A stretch of DNA of 64,000 bases from Bolinopsis microptera (lineage: Eukaryota > Ctenophora > Tentaculata > Lobata > Bolinopsidae): the NCBI RefSeq assembly GCF_026151205.1, contig NC_087084.1, forward strand, positions 16,094,227 through 16,158,226, in the 5' to 3' direction. Within the stretch, counting starts at the first letter, position 1; each line of letters opens with the position of its first letter. Below, one piece after another: positions 22,701 through 34,690 of the stretch. The notes under the pieces were generated by a model that was given only the letters and a program-made list of their open reading frames with translations, made no database searches and was not told where the DNA came from. The translations under genes and the position numbers were made by a program.

Positions 22701-24315
22701 TAGGAAAAGCACTTTTAACGGCAAGCATTTCTGCACCTAGGCTAACTGGTAGTCGGGTTGTAGTGGCATCGAGATAAGACGAAAAGCCAAAATGACACCA
22801 CCTCCATTTTCCCTAACTTTTTAGGGTTATTGGATCTCTGAGGGATGAGTCTTTCTCGTTGCGGTCACTTGCGGAAGATTTCATTATTGAGAGAAGGAAA
22901 GGATTTAGTGTAGAATAGATTTTTTGAGCCAGTCTCATTTGGGCAATTATGTCAGGCTGCTCTATGTTAGCAAGGATTGAAGTTCGGAAAATTTATTCCA
23001 TCAAGAAGGGATGGGAGGAGCTTAGGTTCTTGAATGGAATAAGACCTTGGACTTTTGGTAGAGTATAGATAGGGAGTTGGGACCTGGATTAAGCATAGAA
23101 GGATTTAACAGAGTTATCAAAGAAAGTTAGAGAGAAAACCAAAGAATGAATAAAGATACTGAGCCTGAGGCGGTGGAATACTTGACTCTATTCATCTTAC
23201 AGGTGAAGAACATTTCTTATAAACCATGAGAGATTAATTACAAAGAAAAGTTTGTTTGTGGGAGCAAGCAAGAATGTATAAGATAACGTGGGGGCTGTCA
23301 AGGAGTTAGAGAGGAATGAATAATAGAATTAGGGGGGAATCGGGTTTCATGGACCTAGTGTTGAGAGAAAGAATTGGGAGAAGGTAAAGTCATGATGAGA
23401 GAATAGATGTAGAAAACATATTGATTATGATTAAATTGTGTTGATGTGTGGGGTGCTGGAGATTTAAATGTGTAAATTTTGTTAGGTATAAAACGTGTTG
23501 TATGTATATTGCATGTCTTGTCTGTGTTACGAGTGCTTTGCATGCAAAAGGTCCTTTTTCTAAGTCTTAACGATTATTGTCTAAACATATGGAAAAAGGG
23601 CAGTGACCGTATGTAACCTGAAATAGGGAGGCATAAAATTGAGAAAACAAAAAGGATTTTAAAAATAATCAGAGATTTCGTTTGAGTTTTTAATTTTAGG
23701 CGCAACGTCTTAATCAAAAATTATTAATAGAAAGAAAGATCAAAGAATTAAATTCCAGGAAGGGAGTATTTATAAACCTGTCAATAAACTGTGTTCGTTT
23801 ACATCAATCTTAAGCAAATGTGGCAGTTAAAAACCTACTCCTTCTGTTGAGGTGAAGCCTAATATGGTATTGAAGTTATTACATGATCTAAAGTCTCGAG
23901 TTAAAAGTTTTGAGAATAAAACAGTCTCGGAACACGACAATTATTCTTTAGGCCATAAGTCTTGAAGTAGATTGTTAAAATCTAGAAATTCTTTGCTCTG
24001 TAGGAATATTAAACTTAATAGGAAGACAAACTTTGGACAATTATAATTGCAGAGGGAAAATAAATGCTTAGTGGTGTCAATTAATTCAGATAAGATACAT
24101 TCCTAAGGAACTGAACGCATACTTAGATGTTAATGTCATTAGTACAACACTCTAATAATTTTTTCAATATCCGTCTGACTTCTGCAGCCTGCATGAGTTT
24201 TATGAAAATGATGAGAGCTTGTAAGGAAAACTTGGATTTATTAATTTAATAAGTTATTATGACAGATGATTGCATTTGCATGAAACTCTGAGTTTGTAGA
24301 ATCGTTTGTTTTCAT
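19750..24315 (-). mobile_element. LINE (CR1/Jockey-like), antisense, second near full copy, indel-rich
   Basis: Same content as 8030-12595. Minus-strand fragments include a reverse-transcriptase piece at 20.66-21.3 kb and an endonuclease piece at 22.36-22.57 kb. The indels differ from those in the other antisense copy, as expected of independent sequencing errors or independent decay. Confidence 0.75.
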
Positions 24316-24353
<38 letters not shown>

Positions 24354-25414
24354 TATGTATATATATCTATATATATATATATCTATATTATATTTTAACT
24401 TGACGAATTTTCCGGCAACGGGGACATAGAAGAAAAAACACGAAAATCGACCTCAAAATGACCTATGGTGATGCCTAACCCCAGCTCGACAAATGGAGTG
24501 AAACCTCGCATTTTTAGCAGGGTTGTAGGAAATGGATAGGAATGGCTATAGCATTCTTAGAATTTTTGATTTAGGCTTAGATTTTTTATGAATTAACGTC
24601 GGAATGTGAGTTAAATAATCGTTAGAATAATGAGTTATTTAGTCAAATGGTTTACTGCGCTGTTGCGTAGCAACGTTAAAATGCACTGTGCGCGGCGCAA
24701 CCAAGATTCACAACGCGCGTTGTTTTGCTGTATGTACGTCATAATATTCAAAACTAGCTCAAATTTTACGATCACGCTATGACTCTGATAACTTTGTTTG
24801 TGATTGGTATTTTTGATGCGGTTAAAAAAGTATCGTTTGGGAAATACGATTCTAACAACGCTGTCGCCATTGTTTAGATAAATTCCATTATGTCGACAGC
24901 GTTTGTTTAGTATTCGGATTCCAAAACGATACTTTTTACCGCATAAAAAATACCAATCACAAAAAAGTTATAAGAAGTATAGCGTGAGCGTAAATGTGAG
25001 CTAGTTTGAGATTATGCGTAGCATACAGCATAAACAAGCGTCGTTGTTAATCTGTGGTAGCTTCGCGCACGTGCATTTTAAACGTTGCTACCGCAACAGC
25101 GCAGTAACCTTTGCTTTTTAAATAACGCCATTATTCTAACGATTATTTACCTCACTTCCGACGTAAATTATATAAAATAAAGCCTAAATCAAAATTCTAA
25201 GAATGTATTGCCTATTCCTATCCTTTTTCTAAAACCCTGCTTAAAAATTGGCGAGGTTTCAACTCCATATTGCGAGCGTGGTTTGGGCATCTCCAGAGGT
25301 ATTTTGAGGTCTATTTTCGTGTTGTTTTCTTCTATGTCCGTTGCGGGAAATTTCGTCAAGTGTAATATATAATATAGATTTATTTATATATATTTATATA
25401 TGACTTATATAATT

Positions 25415-25445
<31 letters not shown>

Positions 25446-25450
25446 ATGAA
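24316..25450. repeat. palindrome A2
   Basis: Second occurrence of the A-type centre. The CGCTGTCG/CGACAGCG core lies at 24859-24866 and 24894-24901 around the same 27-nt loop. The distance A1 to A2 is about 11.73 kb, matching the B1-B2 spacing. Confidence 0.85.
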
Positions 25451-28400
25451 AACAACGATTTCTACAAAAAGGGTTTTATGCAAATGCAATCATCAGTGTC
25501 AGATTAACTTAATAAATTAATAAATCATGTTTTCCTTACAAGCTCCTTCTCCATTTCTTCATAAAAACCATGCAGCTGCAAGAAGCTGACGATATTGAAA
25601 AAAATTATATTGAGTTTGGTACTAATGACATTAACATTTAAGTTTGGGGTTCGTTCCTTAGGAAGTATCTTACTGAATAATGGACACCACTAAGCGTTAT
25701 TCCCGCAGCAATTATAATTGTCCAATGTTGTCTTCCTTTTAGTGTTTATATTAGACTTAGCAAAGAAATGTTCTAGATTTTAACAATCTACTTAAAGACT
25801 TATGCCTTAAAGAATATTTGCGTGTTCCTAGACTGTTTCTCAAACTTTTTTTAACGCGTGTCTTTAGATCATGTAATGAAACTTCTATACCTGATTGGCT
25901 ATCTCAACATGAGCGAGGAGGAAGTTTACTGTCCATTGGCTTAAGGTTTTGTTGTAAACGAACACAGTTTGACGGGTTGTAAGATTCTTCTGGGATATAT
26001 AATATAATCTTTGATCTATTCTTTTATTTAATATTTTGATTAAGACGTTGCGCAAAATTAAAACTAAAACAGAACTCTCTGTTTAACTTTTTTCTCAATT
26101 TTTTGCTCCTATTTCGGTACATTCGGTCTATGCCCATTTTTCATATGTTAGACAATGAATCGTTTAGACTTTAGAATAGGTCTTTTGCATGCAAAATGCC
26201 TCGTACACAGTCATGAAATGCACATATACATATCAACACGTTTTTTACCTACAAAATTTTCACATTATTCTCATGCACCCCACACATCAACTACAATTAT
26301 CTAATCTTATTGTTTCTATTCTATCTCTCATCATGACTTACCTTCTCCCAATTCTTTCTCCAACGATAGGTCCATGAAACACGTATTCACCCTAGATTCT
26401 AATATTCATTCCTTTACTCCTTGACAGCCAACGTTAACTTTTACCATTCTTGCTTGCTCCCACGCAAACTTTTCTTTGTAATTATATCCTCATGGTTTAT
26501 TAGATAATGATCTTCTCCTGGGTAAGTGAAATAGAGTTAAGTATTCAAGCGCCTAAGGCGTCTAGTATCTTTATTCCATTCTTTGGGTTTTCTCTCTTAA
26601 CTTTCTTTTGATAACTCTTGTTTATCCTTCTATGCTTAACAGGTCCCAACTCCCTATCTATACTCTACCCAAATGTCCAAGGTCTAATTCCTTTCAGTAA
26701 CTAAGCTCCTCCATCCCCTTCTTTGGTGGTAAATAAGATTTCGAACTTCATCCTTTGTTAAACCATAGAGCAGCTGACATAATTGCCCTAAATGAGCTTG
26801 TCAAAAAATCTATTTCTAGCAACGAATCTTTCTTCTTTCAATATGAATCTTCGCAATGACGCAGAGAAAGACTCATACTCAAGATCTTATACCCTAAAAA
26901 GTTTTTTAGGGAAAATGGAGGTGGTGTTATTTTGCTGTTCGGTCTGATCTCGATGCCACTCAACCGATACAGTTAGCCTAGGTGGCAGAAATGCTTGCCG
27001 TAAAATTTGCTTTTCCTAACAAAGAGAGTATTGTAATCTGTACTTGTTATAGAGTAGGAACTCGTGGTGTTACCTTAATCTTGGATGTCATAGTCTAGGT
27101 ATATTCGAAGCTAGTTTCCAAAAAGATCCCTAATCTTATGTTATTGGTGATTTAATTCTCCCCATAAGACTTGGCTATATTCATCCTGTACGTACTATTG
27201 AAGCAATCTTCATAGATTTTTAGTGATCTTTCTCTCTCCCAGTTGATCACATCAACACCATAAAAGGGTAATACATTAGACTTTCTTTCAGTAATTATGA
27301 TAACACAATCGATAACTTGAATGTCTGTGATCCCATTCAGTGTGCAAATTCTGATCATTTTCTGTCACTTTTCCAATTTAAAAGCTCCTTTTCGCAAGGA
27401 AAAACTCTAAACCGTAAAATCTATAAATTTTAAGAAGCAAACTGGGACAGATTAATCGTGAATTTATGTCGATTAATTGCAAGTCTAGAATGCCTAGATC
27501 TGATCGTTTGAAGTTAGTTAAAGACTGCATTATGATTTAGTTGATATACATATTCCTAAAGTAACTATTTAAATCAGAGTTTCAACCCGTGGTTCGATAG
27601 TGAAACTTTTTTCTTCATGCGTTAAAAAGGATAGACTCAGATCTAATTAAAATTTTGGTGTTTTACCCAGTGTTTATTTTGTGCGTTAAAGTTTGTTACT
27701 AGCTCGTAAGATTTTAAGAGGATTCATCAGCCAAAAATAAGAGACAATCTTATCAATAGTGATGATCCAGCGCTAATACTATGAAGTTTTGGTACATGTT
27801 AAGTCTAAATCTAACTCCTGCCGTATCTCCTAATTGTGTTAGTTATTTGGACAGCTTCGGTTCAACCTAAGTCAAAGCTGAACTTTTCAATTCTTTCTTT
27901 ATAACCAGTTTTCGGATCCTTACTTTTATGAATGTTATCTCCTATGTAATGATGTTGATTTTGATATTGACTTCGATCATCGGGATGTTCGTAAGCTTCC
28001 TTTCAAATATCTTAATTTCAAATAAAGCCCAGGGACCAGATGGCATACACGTAAATTATCAAAAATTGTTCCGTAGGTTTTGCTTACCTCTAACATTGCA
28101 TTTTTCGTGGATCTTACAACAGCGCTACATACACAGGAATGGAAAACTTGCAAATGTTTGTCCCATATTTAAGAAAGGTAAGAAAAGTGTGGTTGAAACT
28201 ATAGACCAATATCCCATACTTGTTAGTATGAAGTTTTTGAGCGAATTTGTTATCGTAAACTGCTTTCTTTGACAAGTACCCTTCTTGATCCCAGCAGCAT
28301 GGTTTTTAGAGCACAAGTCATGCACAACCAATATGGTTGACTTATGTGAGTAGCCTGGCATTGTCATCTTACGGAAACATTTATCAATCATGTTGTTGTA

Positions 28401-28570
28401 TTTTGATTTTGCTAAGGCATTTGATTCTGTAAATCATGATATCACTTCTTCATAAGCTAAAAGACTTATAAACATTGATGGTTTACATTCTCAAATTTCT
28501 TACCAATTTACCATTTCAAGGCCGTTACCAACTGTGTGGTTATTGTATTGAGATGTATCTACCCTCTTCT
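25450..28570 (+). mobile_element. LINE (CR1/Jockey-like), sense, truncated inside the RT
   Basis: It carries the 5' region, the endonuclease (an SDHF motif is readable near 27.34 kb) and the start of the reverse transcriptase, and then stops. The break follows GAGATGTATCTACCCTCTT, equivalent to position 55221 in the cleaner copy. The array therefore starts at the 55628-equivalent and ends at the 55221-equivalent, both in sense orientation. Confidence 0.75.
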
Positions 28571-29297
28571 CGAGTGCCCGGCTCTTTCACCTATACGAAG
28601 TAACCAATTAGGGCTATTAAATGCCGAACACAAGGATATTTCGTATTTGGATCATATGCCTGCAGGCTGTCTGTCGCTTAAGACCATGGTCGCTCTTAAC
28701 TGAGCGATAAGTGACGTTAAGTGAGACCGTGAGCACCACTTCTTGCCAATTTGCTTTTGAATTAACTTAACGAATTATTTCGTTCGAACTTAACTTATCA
28801 GTTAACTCACAAGACTTGAGCGACGCGCAGGACACGAGCGTGCTGAGCCTGGAGAGAAACTCACTCTCGGATGTGGAAACTTCTCGAGGCTCTTCCGGCG
28901 ACTGTGACACTTCTGTTGATGCGGAGTGATCGCGTGTCAGATACCTTCACATCATGTTGATTGTAAAGCCTCATCGTTATTCCGTTCGTTTTGGATTCAA
29001 AGTGATCAAGCAAAAATGTTAAATAATATAGCCAAATCTGAGAACTTTTCATTTCGATTGATTATAATGTCTTCGTGCTAAGAGTCTGAAAGATCTATTT
29101 ATAGATCCTGGGAATGAGAGTGTTTACTCTGTTCGGTACTGCGGCAAGCTGTTTTATTGGTTCTAGTTTTCGTTGTGTATTATTATTGTCACGTGATCAT
29201 GTTGAGGAGCTGCCCCTTTAAGAATATGTGAAATATTGACCTCCAAAGTACAAAGTTTTTTGTTCCTTCAAAATCTGCTTGCAAACCCCCTTGCAAA
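28571..29297. other. non-coding stretch before the long RT ORF
   Basis: Sequence quality looks normal again from here. No ORF is supported. It may contain the 5' leader of the downstream retrotransposon, since that reading frame remains open only back to about 29232. Confidence 0.35.
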
Positions 29298-31967
29298 TTG
29301 CGCATCGTTAATTGTTACAGCCCAACCAATCCAAAGACAATTTCAAACCCAGCAGCTACAGACCAGTTTTACCGTAAACTTCAAGTAGCAGTGGATGTAC
29401 CCGCACGTTATGAACTCTGGATACTGGGGGATTTTAATGCAAAACTTGGTAAACGGTCAGATCAAGACTACAACAGTGGCCTTCATAAGAACTTAGGAAG
29501 GTACGGCGTTGGTAGGAGGAATGAAAACGGTGAGAGGTTGTTGAACTTTCTTGTGTTCAATAACTTATTTGCTGCAAATACTGCTTTCCGCCATTCCAGT
29601 CGTCACATCACTACCAGAACTGGTTGGGTCAAAGATAAAAAGACCAAGAAAAGTTGTCCTTATTTCTCACAGATTGATTTTATTTTGTGCCGGTCTCGCA
29701 GTACTGCTTTTTTGAGTGATGCCAGGGCTTATGGTGGTGCAAAACTACACTCAGATCACAAAATCGTGAAAGCTACCATAGATCTCAGGCAGAAAACTAA
29801 GCTCTACAAAAACAGAAAAACTAAGACCGTAAAATACAACACAACGTCCCTGGTCTGCAACAAGGAGTTACAGAACCAGTTTCACCAAGCTGTCATACAG
29901 CAAATAGACAGCCTACCCACTCCCCCTAACGTTAAAGCAGGCTTTGAGCAGTTATTTGGAACTGTTAAAACTGCTGCGTCTAAAACAGTGGGTATGAGAC
30001 AGAAAAACAGAAGAACTCAACATTCATCAGACCCTCAAGTATGTTGCATGTCAGATGAAAGACACAAGCTGATACTTCAACTGAATGACAACATGCTGCG
30101 TGATAGGACTGAATTGCGACGAAACATCAACAAACTCAAGAACAACATCAACAAACGCCTTAAAGAACTTGAGACAGAACATGCTAACAAGCTAGCAGAT
30201 GCTATCAATAACGCTGACGACACGAAGCGTAAGTTTGAAGCCACACGTGCCCTTGCCACTGATAAACAAGCAGAACCAATATCAGTGTTCAACGCAGACA
30301 ATCAGCTCGTTGGAAACGATGAAGAGAAGGCTGCCATTGTCCGAGAATGGTTCTTGCAACACTATGCCAGTTCAGAACCCCCTTTACAACCCTTCATAGG
30401 ACCTCCTAGACCCCTTCAGACTCCTATAACCTGTGAAGAAGTACAGTATGCAGCCTCAAAGTTGAAGAATGGTAAGGCAGTAGGCCCAGATCAGATTCCC
30501 AATGAGCTTCTAAAATATGCTCCTGAAAATTTCTACAGACAATATGCTACCCTCATTAACCAATCTTTTGAGCGTAATGAACATGTTCCATCTTTTACAG
30601 AGGGATATTTAGCACCACTGCAGAAGCCTGGCAAACCCAAAGGACCAGTTAAGAGTCTCAGGCCCCTATGTCTTCTCAACGGCACTAGGAAGCTCTTGTC
30701 CCTTATAACACTTCACAGGGTCAGGAGACAGATTGCTGAGTATACTGGACCCTGGCAAAATGCGTACAAGGCAGGTCACAGTTGTGCGAATATTGTATGG
30801 ACCCAACGCCTACTTATATCTGTAGTGAAGGAGAAAAGATGGGAATTCTCCAAAATGGGCATCGATATGAGCTCAGCTTTTGACACCATAAAGCGACCAG
30901 TAATTCTTGACTTGCTAAAGGAAGCTGGTTGCTGTGACGACGACATCAGGTTAGCAAGGTATTTGTTGTCAAATACCAAGCTCAGAATTAAAATTGACGA
31001 AACAATCTCTCTGGAGTTTGAAACCTCCAACGGATCTTTCCAAGGTGATGGAGCTTCAGGGGCATTTTTTACTCTATACTTTGCTGGCGCTCTGTACCAC
31101 CTAAGAGTAGTGTTATCATTTCACTTCCTGCGTCCAAACCCTCCTTTTGACCCAGACTCTCTCTTACCAATAGAATGGGAGTATGCAGATGATGCAGATT
31201 TCGGTGATGAAGACGAAGAAAATCTGCATGAGATGCTGCCTATTTGCAGAGAAATTTTGGCTGAATGGGACCTACTTGTTAACGAAGACAAGACTGAATT
31301 TGTCCGTTTCTATATAGCAGACAAAACAGATGTCGACAAGAAAGGAGAGCCATTAAGAGGTAGAGAGCCATGGAGGAAGAGTGTGTCACTGGGATCCAGG
31401 CTTTGCAGCAAATCTGACATACTTCACCGCTGTATCCTAGCTAATGTTGCTTTCGAAAAGTACAACAAAGTTTGGCTGGAAAAGTCCCGAATTTCACTGG
31501 ACACCAAAGTGAAATTATACGAGGCCCTTGTTACCCCAGTACTGCTGTACAACTGCAATAGCTGGGCCGCTCCAGAGAAAATCCTTCAGAAAGTGGATGT
31601 GTGTCAGCGCAAACATTTGAGGCGGATAATGAACTCCACTTATCCCCGAATCATCAGTAACCGAGACCTTTATGCTCGTTGTGGGGTGACTCCATTAACA
31701 GAGAGGGTTGCTAAGTCTCGCTGGAAAATGCTCGGTCATATCCTTAGAAGTGATTGTAACTCCCCACCCCAACTAGCATTGAGTTTTACTGTTGAGAGTA
31801 TGGAGAATATGAAAGGGAGAATTGGTAGACATCAGATCAGTATTTTCAAAACCATTTTAAGTGATTTAAATAAAAGAAATATAAATTTATGTAATTTGAC
31901 AGATTTGACAGAACTTCGACATATAGCCTCGAACAGAAACCATTGGAGAAATTTGTTTAGTTTTTGA
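29298..31967 (+). CDS. non-LTR retrotransposon ORF2: partial endonuclease plus reverse transcriptase
   Basis: An uninterrupted frame of 889 codons, with no ATG at its left edge (29298 is a TTG). The first 165 residues are the C-terminal half of an APE-type endonuclease. It shows LRIVNCYSPT, the catalytic-type ILGDFNAKLG, QIDFIL and LHSDHKIV. The catalytic N-terminal half is missing, so the copy is 5'-truncated or spliced from upstream. The reverse transcriptase follows, with LRPLCLLNGTRKLL, FSKMGIDMSSAFDTI, FQGDGASGA and the active-site YADDADF near residue 633. A C-terminal segment contains LVTPVLLYNCNSW and RKHLRRIMNSTYPRI. The endonuclease style (GRYGVGRRNENG) and tail suggest an RTE-like clade. 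The protein would copy its RNA at a nicked chromosomal target. The intact frame indicates recent activity. It is a different family from the array LINE. Confidence 0.85.
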   Translation: MRIVNCYSPTNPKTISNPAATDQFYRKLQVAVDVPARYELWILGDFNAKLGKRSDQDYNSGLHKNLGRYGVGRRNENGERLLNFLVFNNLFAANTAFRHSSRHITTRTGWVKDKKTKKSCPYFSQIDFILCRSRSTAFLSDARAYGGAKLHSDHKIVKATIDLRQKTKLYKNRKTKTVKYNTTSLVCNKELQNQFHQAVIQQIDSLPTPPNVKAGFEQLFGTVKTAASKTVGMRQKNRRTQHSSDPQVCCMSDERHKLILQLNDNMLRDRTELRRNINKLKNNINKRLKELETEHANKLADAINNADDTKRKFEATRALATDKQAEPISVFNADNQLVGNDEEKAAIVREWFLQHYASSEPPLQPFIGPPRPLQTPITCEEVQYAASKLKNGKAVGPDQIPNELLKYAPENFYRQYATLINQSFERNEHVPSFTEGYLAPLQKPGKPKGPVKSLRPLCLLNGTRKLLSLITLHRVRRQIAEYTGPWQNAYKAGHSCANIVWTQRLLISVVKEKRWEFSKMGIDMSSAFDTIKRPVILDLLKEAGCCDDDIRLARYLLSNTKLRIKIDETISLEFETSNGSFQGDGASGAFFTLYFAGALYHLRVVLSFHFLRPNPPFDPDSLLPIEWEYADDADFGDEDEENLHEMLPICREILAEWDLLVNEDKTEFVRFYIADKTDVDKKGEPLRGREPWRKSVSLGSRLCSKSDILHRCILANVAFEKYNKVWLEKSRISLDTKVKLYEALVTPVLLYNCNSWAAPEKILQKVDVCQRKHLRRIMNSTYPRIISNRDLYARCGVTPLTERVAKSRWKMLGHILRSDCNSPPQLALSFTVESMENMKGRIGRHQISIFKTILSDLNKRNINLCNLTDLTELRHIASNRNHWRNLFSF

Positions 31968-32930
31968 TTCATTAATTTTGTTGGGTTAAATATTTAAGTT
32001 TGTTTTCAGAGTTCTTCACGTAGACTTATCAGATCCCTAGGATGTTTTTATATTACTACTTCGGATTTGTGTAAAGTTTGATAATATCTAGTGTGAAGTA
32101 TAGGTTTGAGATAGGGTTCTTCCTTAAATCACAAACTTTTACTCCGTAATTATTCGTGACGTAGGGTACCGTGTTATTACTGTTACTGTTACTTAAATTA
32201 TCATATTTCGTTACCATCATTTTACAAGCTAAATCTTCATATCAAGACGTGTTAGTTACGTCAATTTCATTACCACCCATTATTGAGGTTTGATTCAACA
32301 TTCAGATTGGCTGTTAAATAGTTACCGTCTCATTCATAATGATAAACTTGTGAGGCTGAGAGTGGGGTTACTCCTTAATCTCTGATCATTTTAAATATCC
32401 AGATCGGCCGCTGTGGTTACAGACCATGTGCCGTGTATAACTTATCGCGTTTAACGCTTATATATGTATAATGTTTCGTTGTTACTTATTTGATCACAAT
32501 ATACTGATGCTGGGTAGGTCTATGATTTTATTTGGCTACAAAACTTAATTTAACCTTCTGGAAGAAGGATTAATTTTTATATTTTTATTAATTTTTCTGC
32601 CGCAAGTTTTGGCGGTATTTTAAAACGTCAACAATTATTGTAAAAATATGTACATCAGGAATCAAAGGACTTTGGATGATGATTTGAAAAACTATTTATA
32701 AGTATAACTTATTTTCAATGTTAAATGTTGTGAAAATTTCAGGCGTCATACTAATTGTAATGTGTAGGCTAAGTTCTTAAGTTTTGCAAAGCAAATGATT
32801 GTGTTTCATTTTCACTGAGATTTAGGTTCAACATGTAACGCTAACAGCTTACCTGCAACATTATTTTATGCGCGGCCCATTGTTAACGGCTGATAGTGAC
32901 ACTCTTGTCCATTGTTAATGGACTAGTATA
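31968..32930. other. AT-rich stretch after the RT ORF
   Basis: Probably includes the retrotransposon 3' UTR. No poly(A), short tandem 3' repeat or target duplication could be fixed. No gene seen. Confidence 0.35.
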
Positions 32931-33180
32931 GCCCGGCGCGCGCTACTTCGTAGCACATTTCGAGAAGAAAGCGCGAGCGGCGCGCGCTACTTCGAAGAAA
33001 TTTAGAAGAGTAAAATCAAAAATACGTCAACGCGCGATTTAATTGACGATTGATGTCAATTCATTGCAGCTCGGCGCGGCACAGTAGCCGATCTCGCTGT
33101 GATTGGTGATAAGCCTCATTGAGTGCGCGGCACGGTATATAAGTAACGCATCGCGCTACAACGCGCGATGTACCATGATT
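32930..33180 (+). promoter_or_regulatory. GC-rich promoter-like patch with TATA box
   Basis: Two copies of GGCGCGCGCTACTTCG occur near 32935 and 32979. They are followed by CpG-rich DNA and CGGTATATAAGTAACGC near 33132-33148, a good TATA box. Downstream sequence to 33.6 kb has only overlapping short frames. It may belong to a dispersed element, because a related GC-rich segment is present at 34.87-35.28 kb. Confidence 0.35.
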
Positions 33181-33344
33181 GTCCACTGAGCCATGTCCAA
33201 GCTTCATCTAACCATGTGCTTTCGCGCCACTGCGGGCGCGCGCTACTGCAAGCGCAAGGGCTCTGGATAGAGCAATGTCCAAGCCGAACTGCGAAGGATT
33301 GACATTTGACATTGACCATCGTTCTTCTTTTGATTGGTCGGCGT

Positions 33345-33480
33345 TAACGGGTGATACTCGTAAAATATCTGTTCCATATAAACGACGGTCCTGTTCCAGG
33401 ACCGTCGAGTCGTCGACGAGTCCAACTCGGCGCGCGTCCTGGTAGGTTGTAAACCTACAAGGTCGGCGTCGCGTCGACAG
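33345..33480 (-). repeat. dispersed repeat, inverted partner at 59213-59312
   Basis: The reverse complement matches 59213-59312. It carries TTGTAGGTTTACAACCTACC, then CAGGACGCGCGCCGAGTTGG, then ACTCGTCGAC, a TATGGAACA segment and the CACCCGTTAA end. The two minus-strand frames here (33208-33567, 33243-33581) are probably frames within this repeat and not genes. Confidence 0.6.
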
Positions 33481-33717
33481 TAAGCCTTCCTTACGGTGGC
33501 TTTCACAACTCGTCCCCATTCTCCAACTCCTGCTGCCGGAGAGAGAGACTCCCAAATTATATACCATAAATATATTAACAATTAAACATAAATATCGACA
33601 ACAGACTCCGAGAGTCTTGAAGTTCTGTTACCACTGCCCCTGGTGCAACCCCGCCGGGTTAACGACGGAGAGACAGGGACTTCCAGGGGAGGTCATGGCC
33701 TGCTACGTGCAACTCGT

Positions 33718-33817
33718 TTGTCATACGTTGTATGACCCGCCGCGCACGAAGTGCGCGGCTCCCCCTGTAGCGTCGTCACTATAGTGAAGCGGCAGTGGGG
33801 GTCACCGCGTGATACAA
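33718..33817 (+). mobile_element. small structured element, independent insertion with 8-bp target duplication
   Basis: 100 bp from TTGTCATACG to CGTGATACAA, flanked by a perfect CAACTCGT duplication (33710-33717 and 33818-33825). It has the hairpins GTCATAC-GTT-GTATGAC and CGCGCAC-GAA-GTGCGCG and the CACTATAGTG core. It is shorter than the 4.7-kb copy by a deletion between the second and third hairpins. The target sequence differs from that of the 4.7-kb copy, so this is an independent insertion. Confidence 0.85.
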
Positions 33818-33854
33818 CAACTCGTAGGAGTATGCAATGTTCCTGTAACGTCAC

Positions 33855-34690
33855 TGTATACCGCTCCTCTATCGTTGTTTTGAGTGTCCGATCCAAAACC
33901 AAATCCTAGGGTACACGAGACGTGGAAGCCTGTGAGCGTGTTAGAGTCTGTTAAGTGTTAGAGTCTTAGGGTTACACGAGACATGGTAGCCTGTGAGCGT
34001 GTAGACCGCTCCTCTATCGTTGTTTTGAGTGTCCGATCCAAAACCAAATCCTAGGGTACACGAGACGTGGAAGCCTGTGAGCGTGTTAGAGTCTGTTAAG
34101 TGTTAGAGTCCTAAGGTTACACGAGACTTGGTAGCCTGTGAGCGTGTTAAATCCTGGGGTTACACGAGACGTGGTAGCCTGTGAACGTGTAAAATCCTGG
34201 GGTTACACGAGACATGGTAGCCTGTGAGCGTGTAGACCGCTCCTCTATCGTTGTTTTGAGTGTCCGATCCAAAACCAAATCCTAGGGTACACGAGACGTG
34301 GAAGCCTGTGAGCGTGTTAGAGTCTGTTAAGTGTTAGAGTCCTAGGGTTACACGAGACGTGGTAGCCTGTGAGCGTGTTAAATCCTGGGGTTACACGAGA
34401 CGTGGTAGCCTGTGAAGTGTGAACGTGTCAAATCCTGGGGTTACACGATACATGGTAGCCTGTGAGCGTGTAGACCGTTCCTCTATTGTTGTTTTGAGTG
34501 TCCGATCCGAGACCAAATCCTAGGGTACACGAGACGCGTGGAAGCCTGTGAGCGTGTTAGAGTCTGTTAAGTGTTAGAGTCCTAGGGTTACAGTTTACAC
34601 GAGACTTGGTAGACTGTGAGCGTGTAGACCGCTCCTCTATCGTTGTTTTGAGTGTCTGATCCAAAACCAAATCCTGGGGTCACACGTCAT
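33855..34690. repeat. higher-order minisatellite (about 42-bp subunits in longer blocks)
   Basis: Subunits share GGTTACACGAGACGTGG, TAGCCTGTGAGCGTGT and AAATCCTGGG. Larger blocks begin with GACCGCTCCTCTATCGTTG and include TTTGAGTGTCCGATCCAAAA. Blocks start near 33857, 34003, 34224, 34464 and 34625. Block length varies by the number of internal subunits, a typical higher-order repeat. Confidence 0.9.

Noticed and set aside
33208-33581. Two overlapping minus-strand frames of about 115 codons
   Set aside because: They lie in a dispersed repeat shared with 59.2 kb and overlap each other in different phases.
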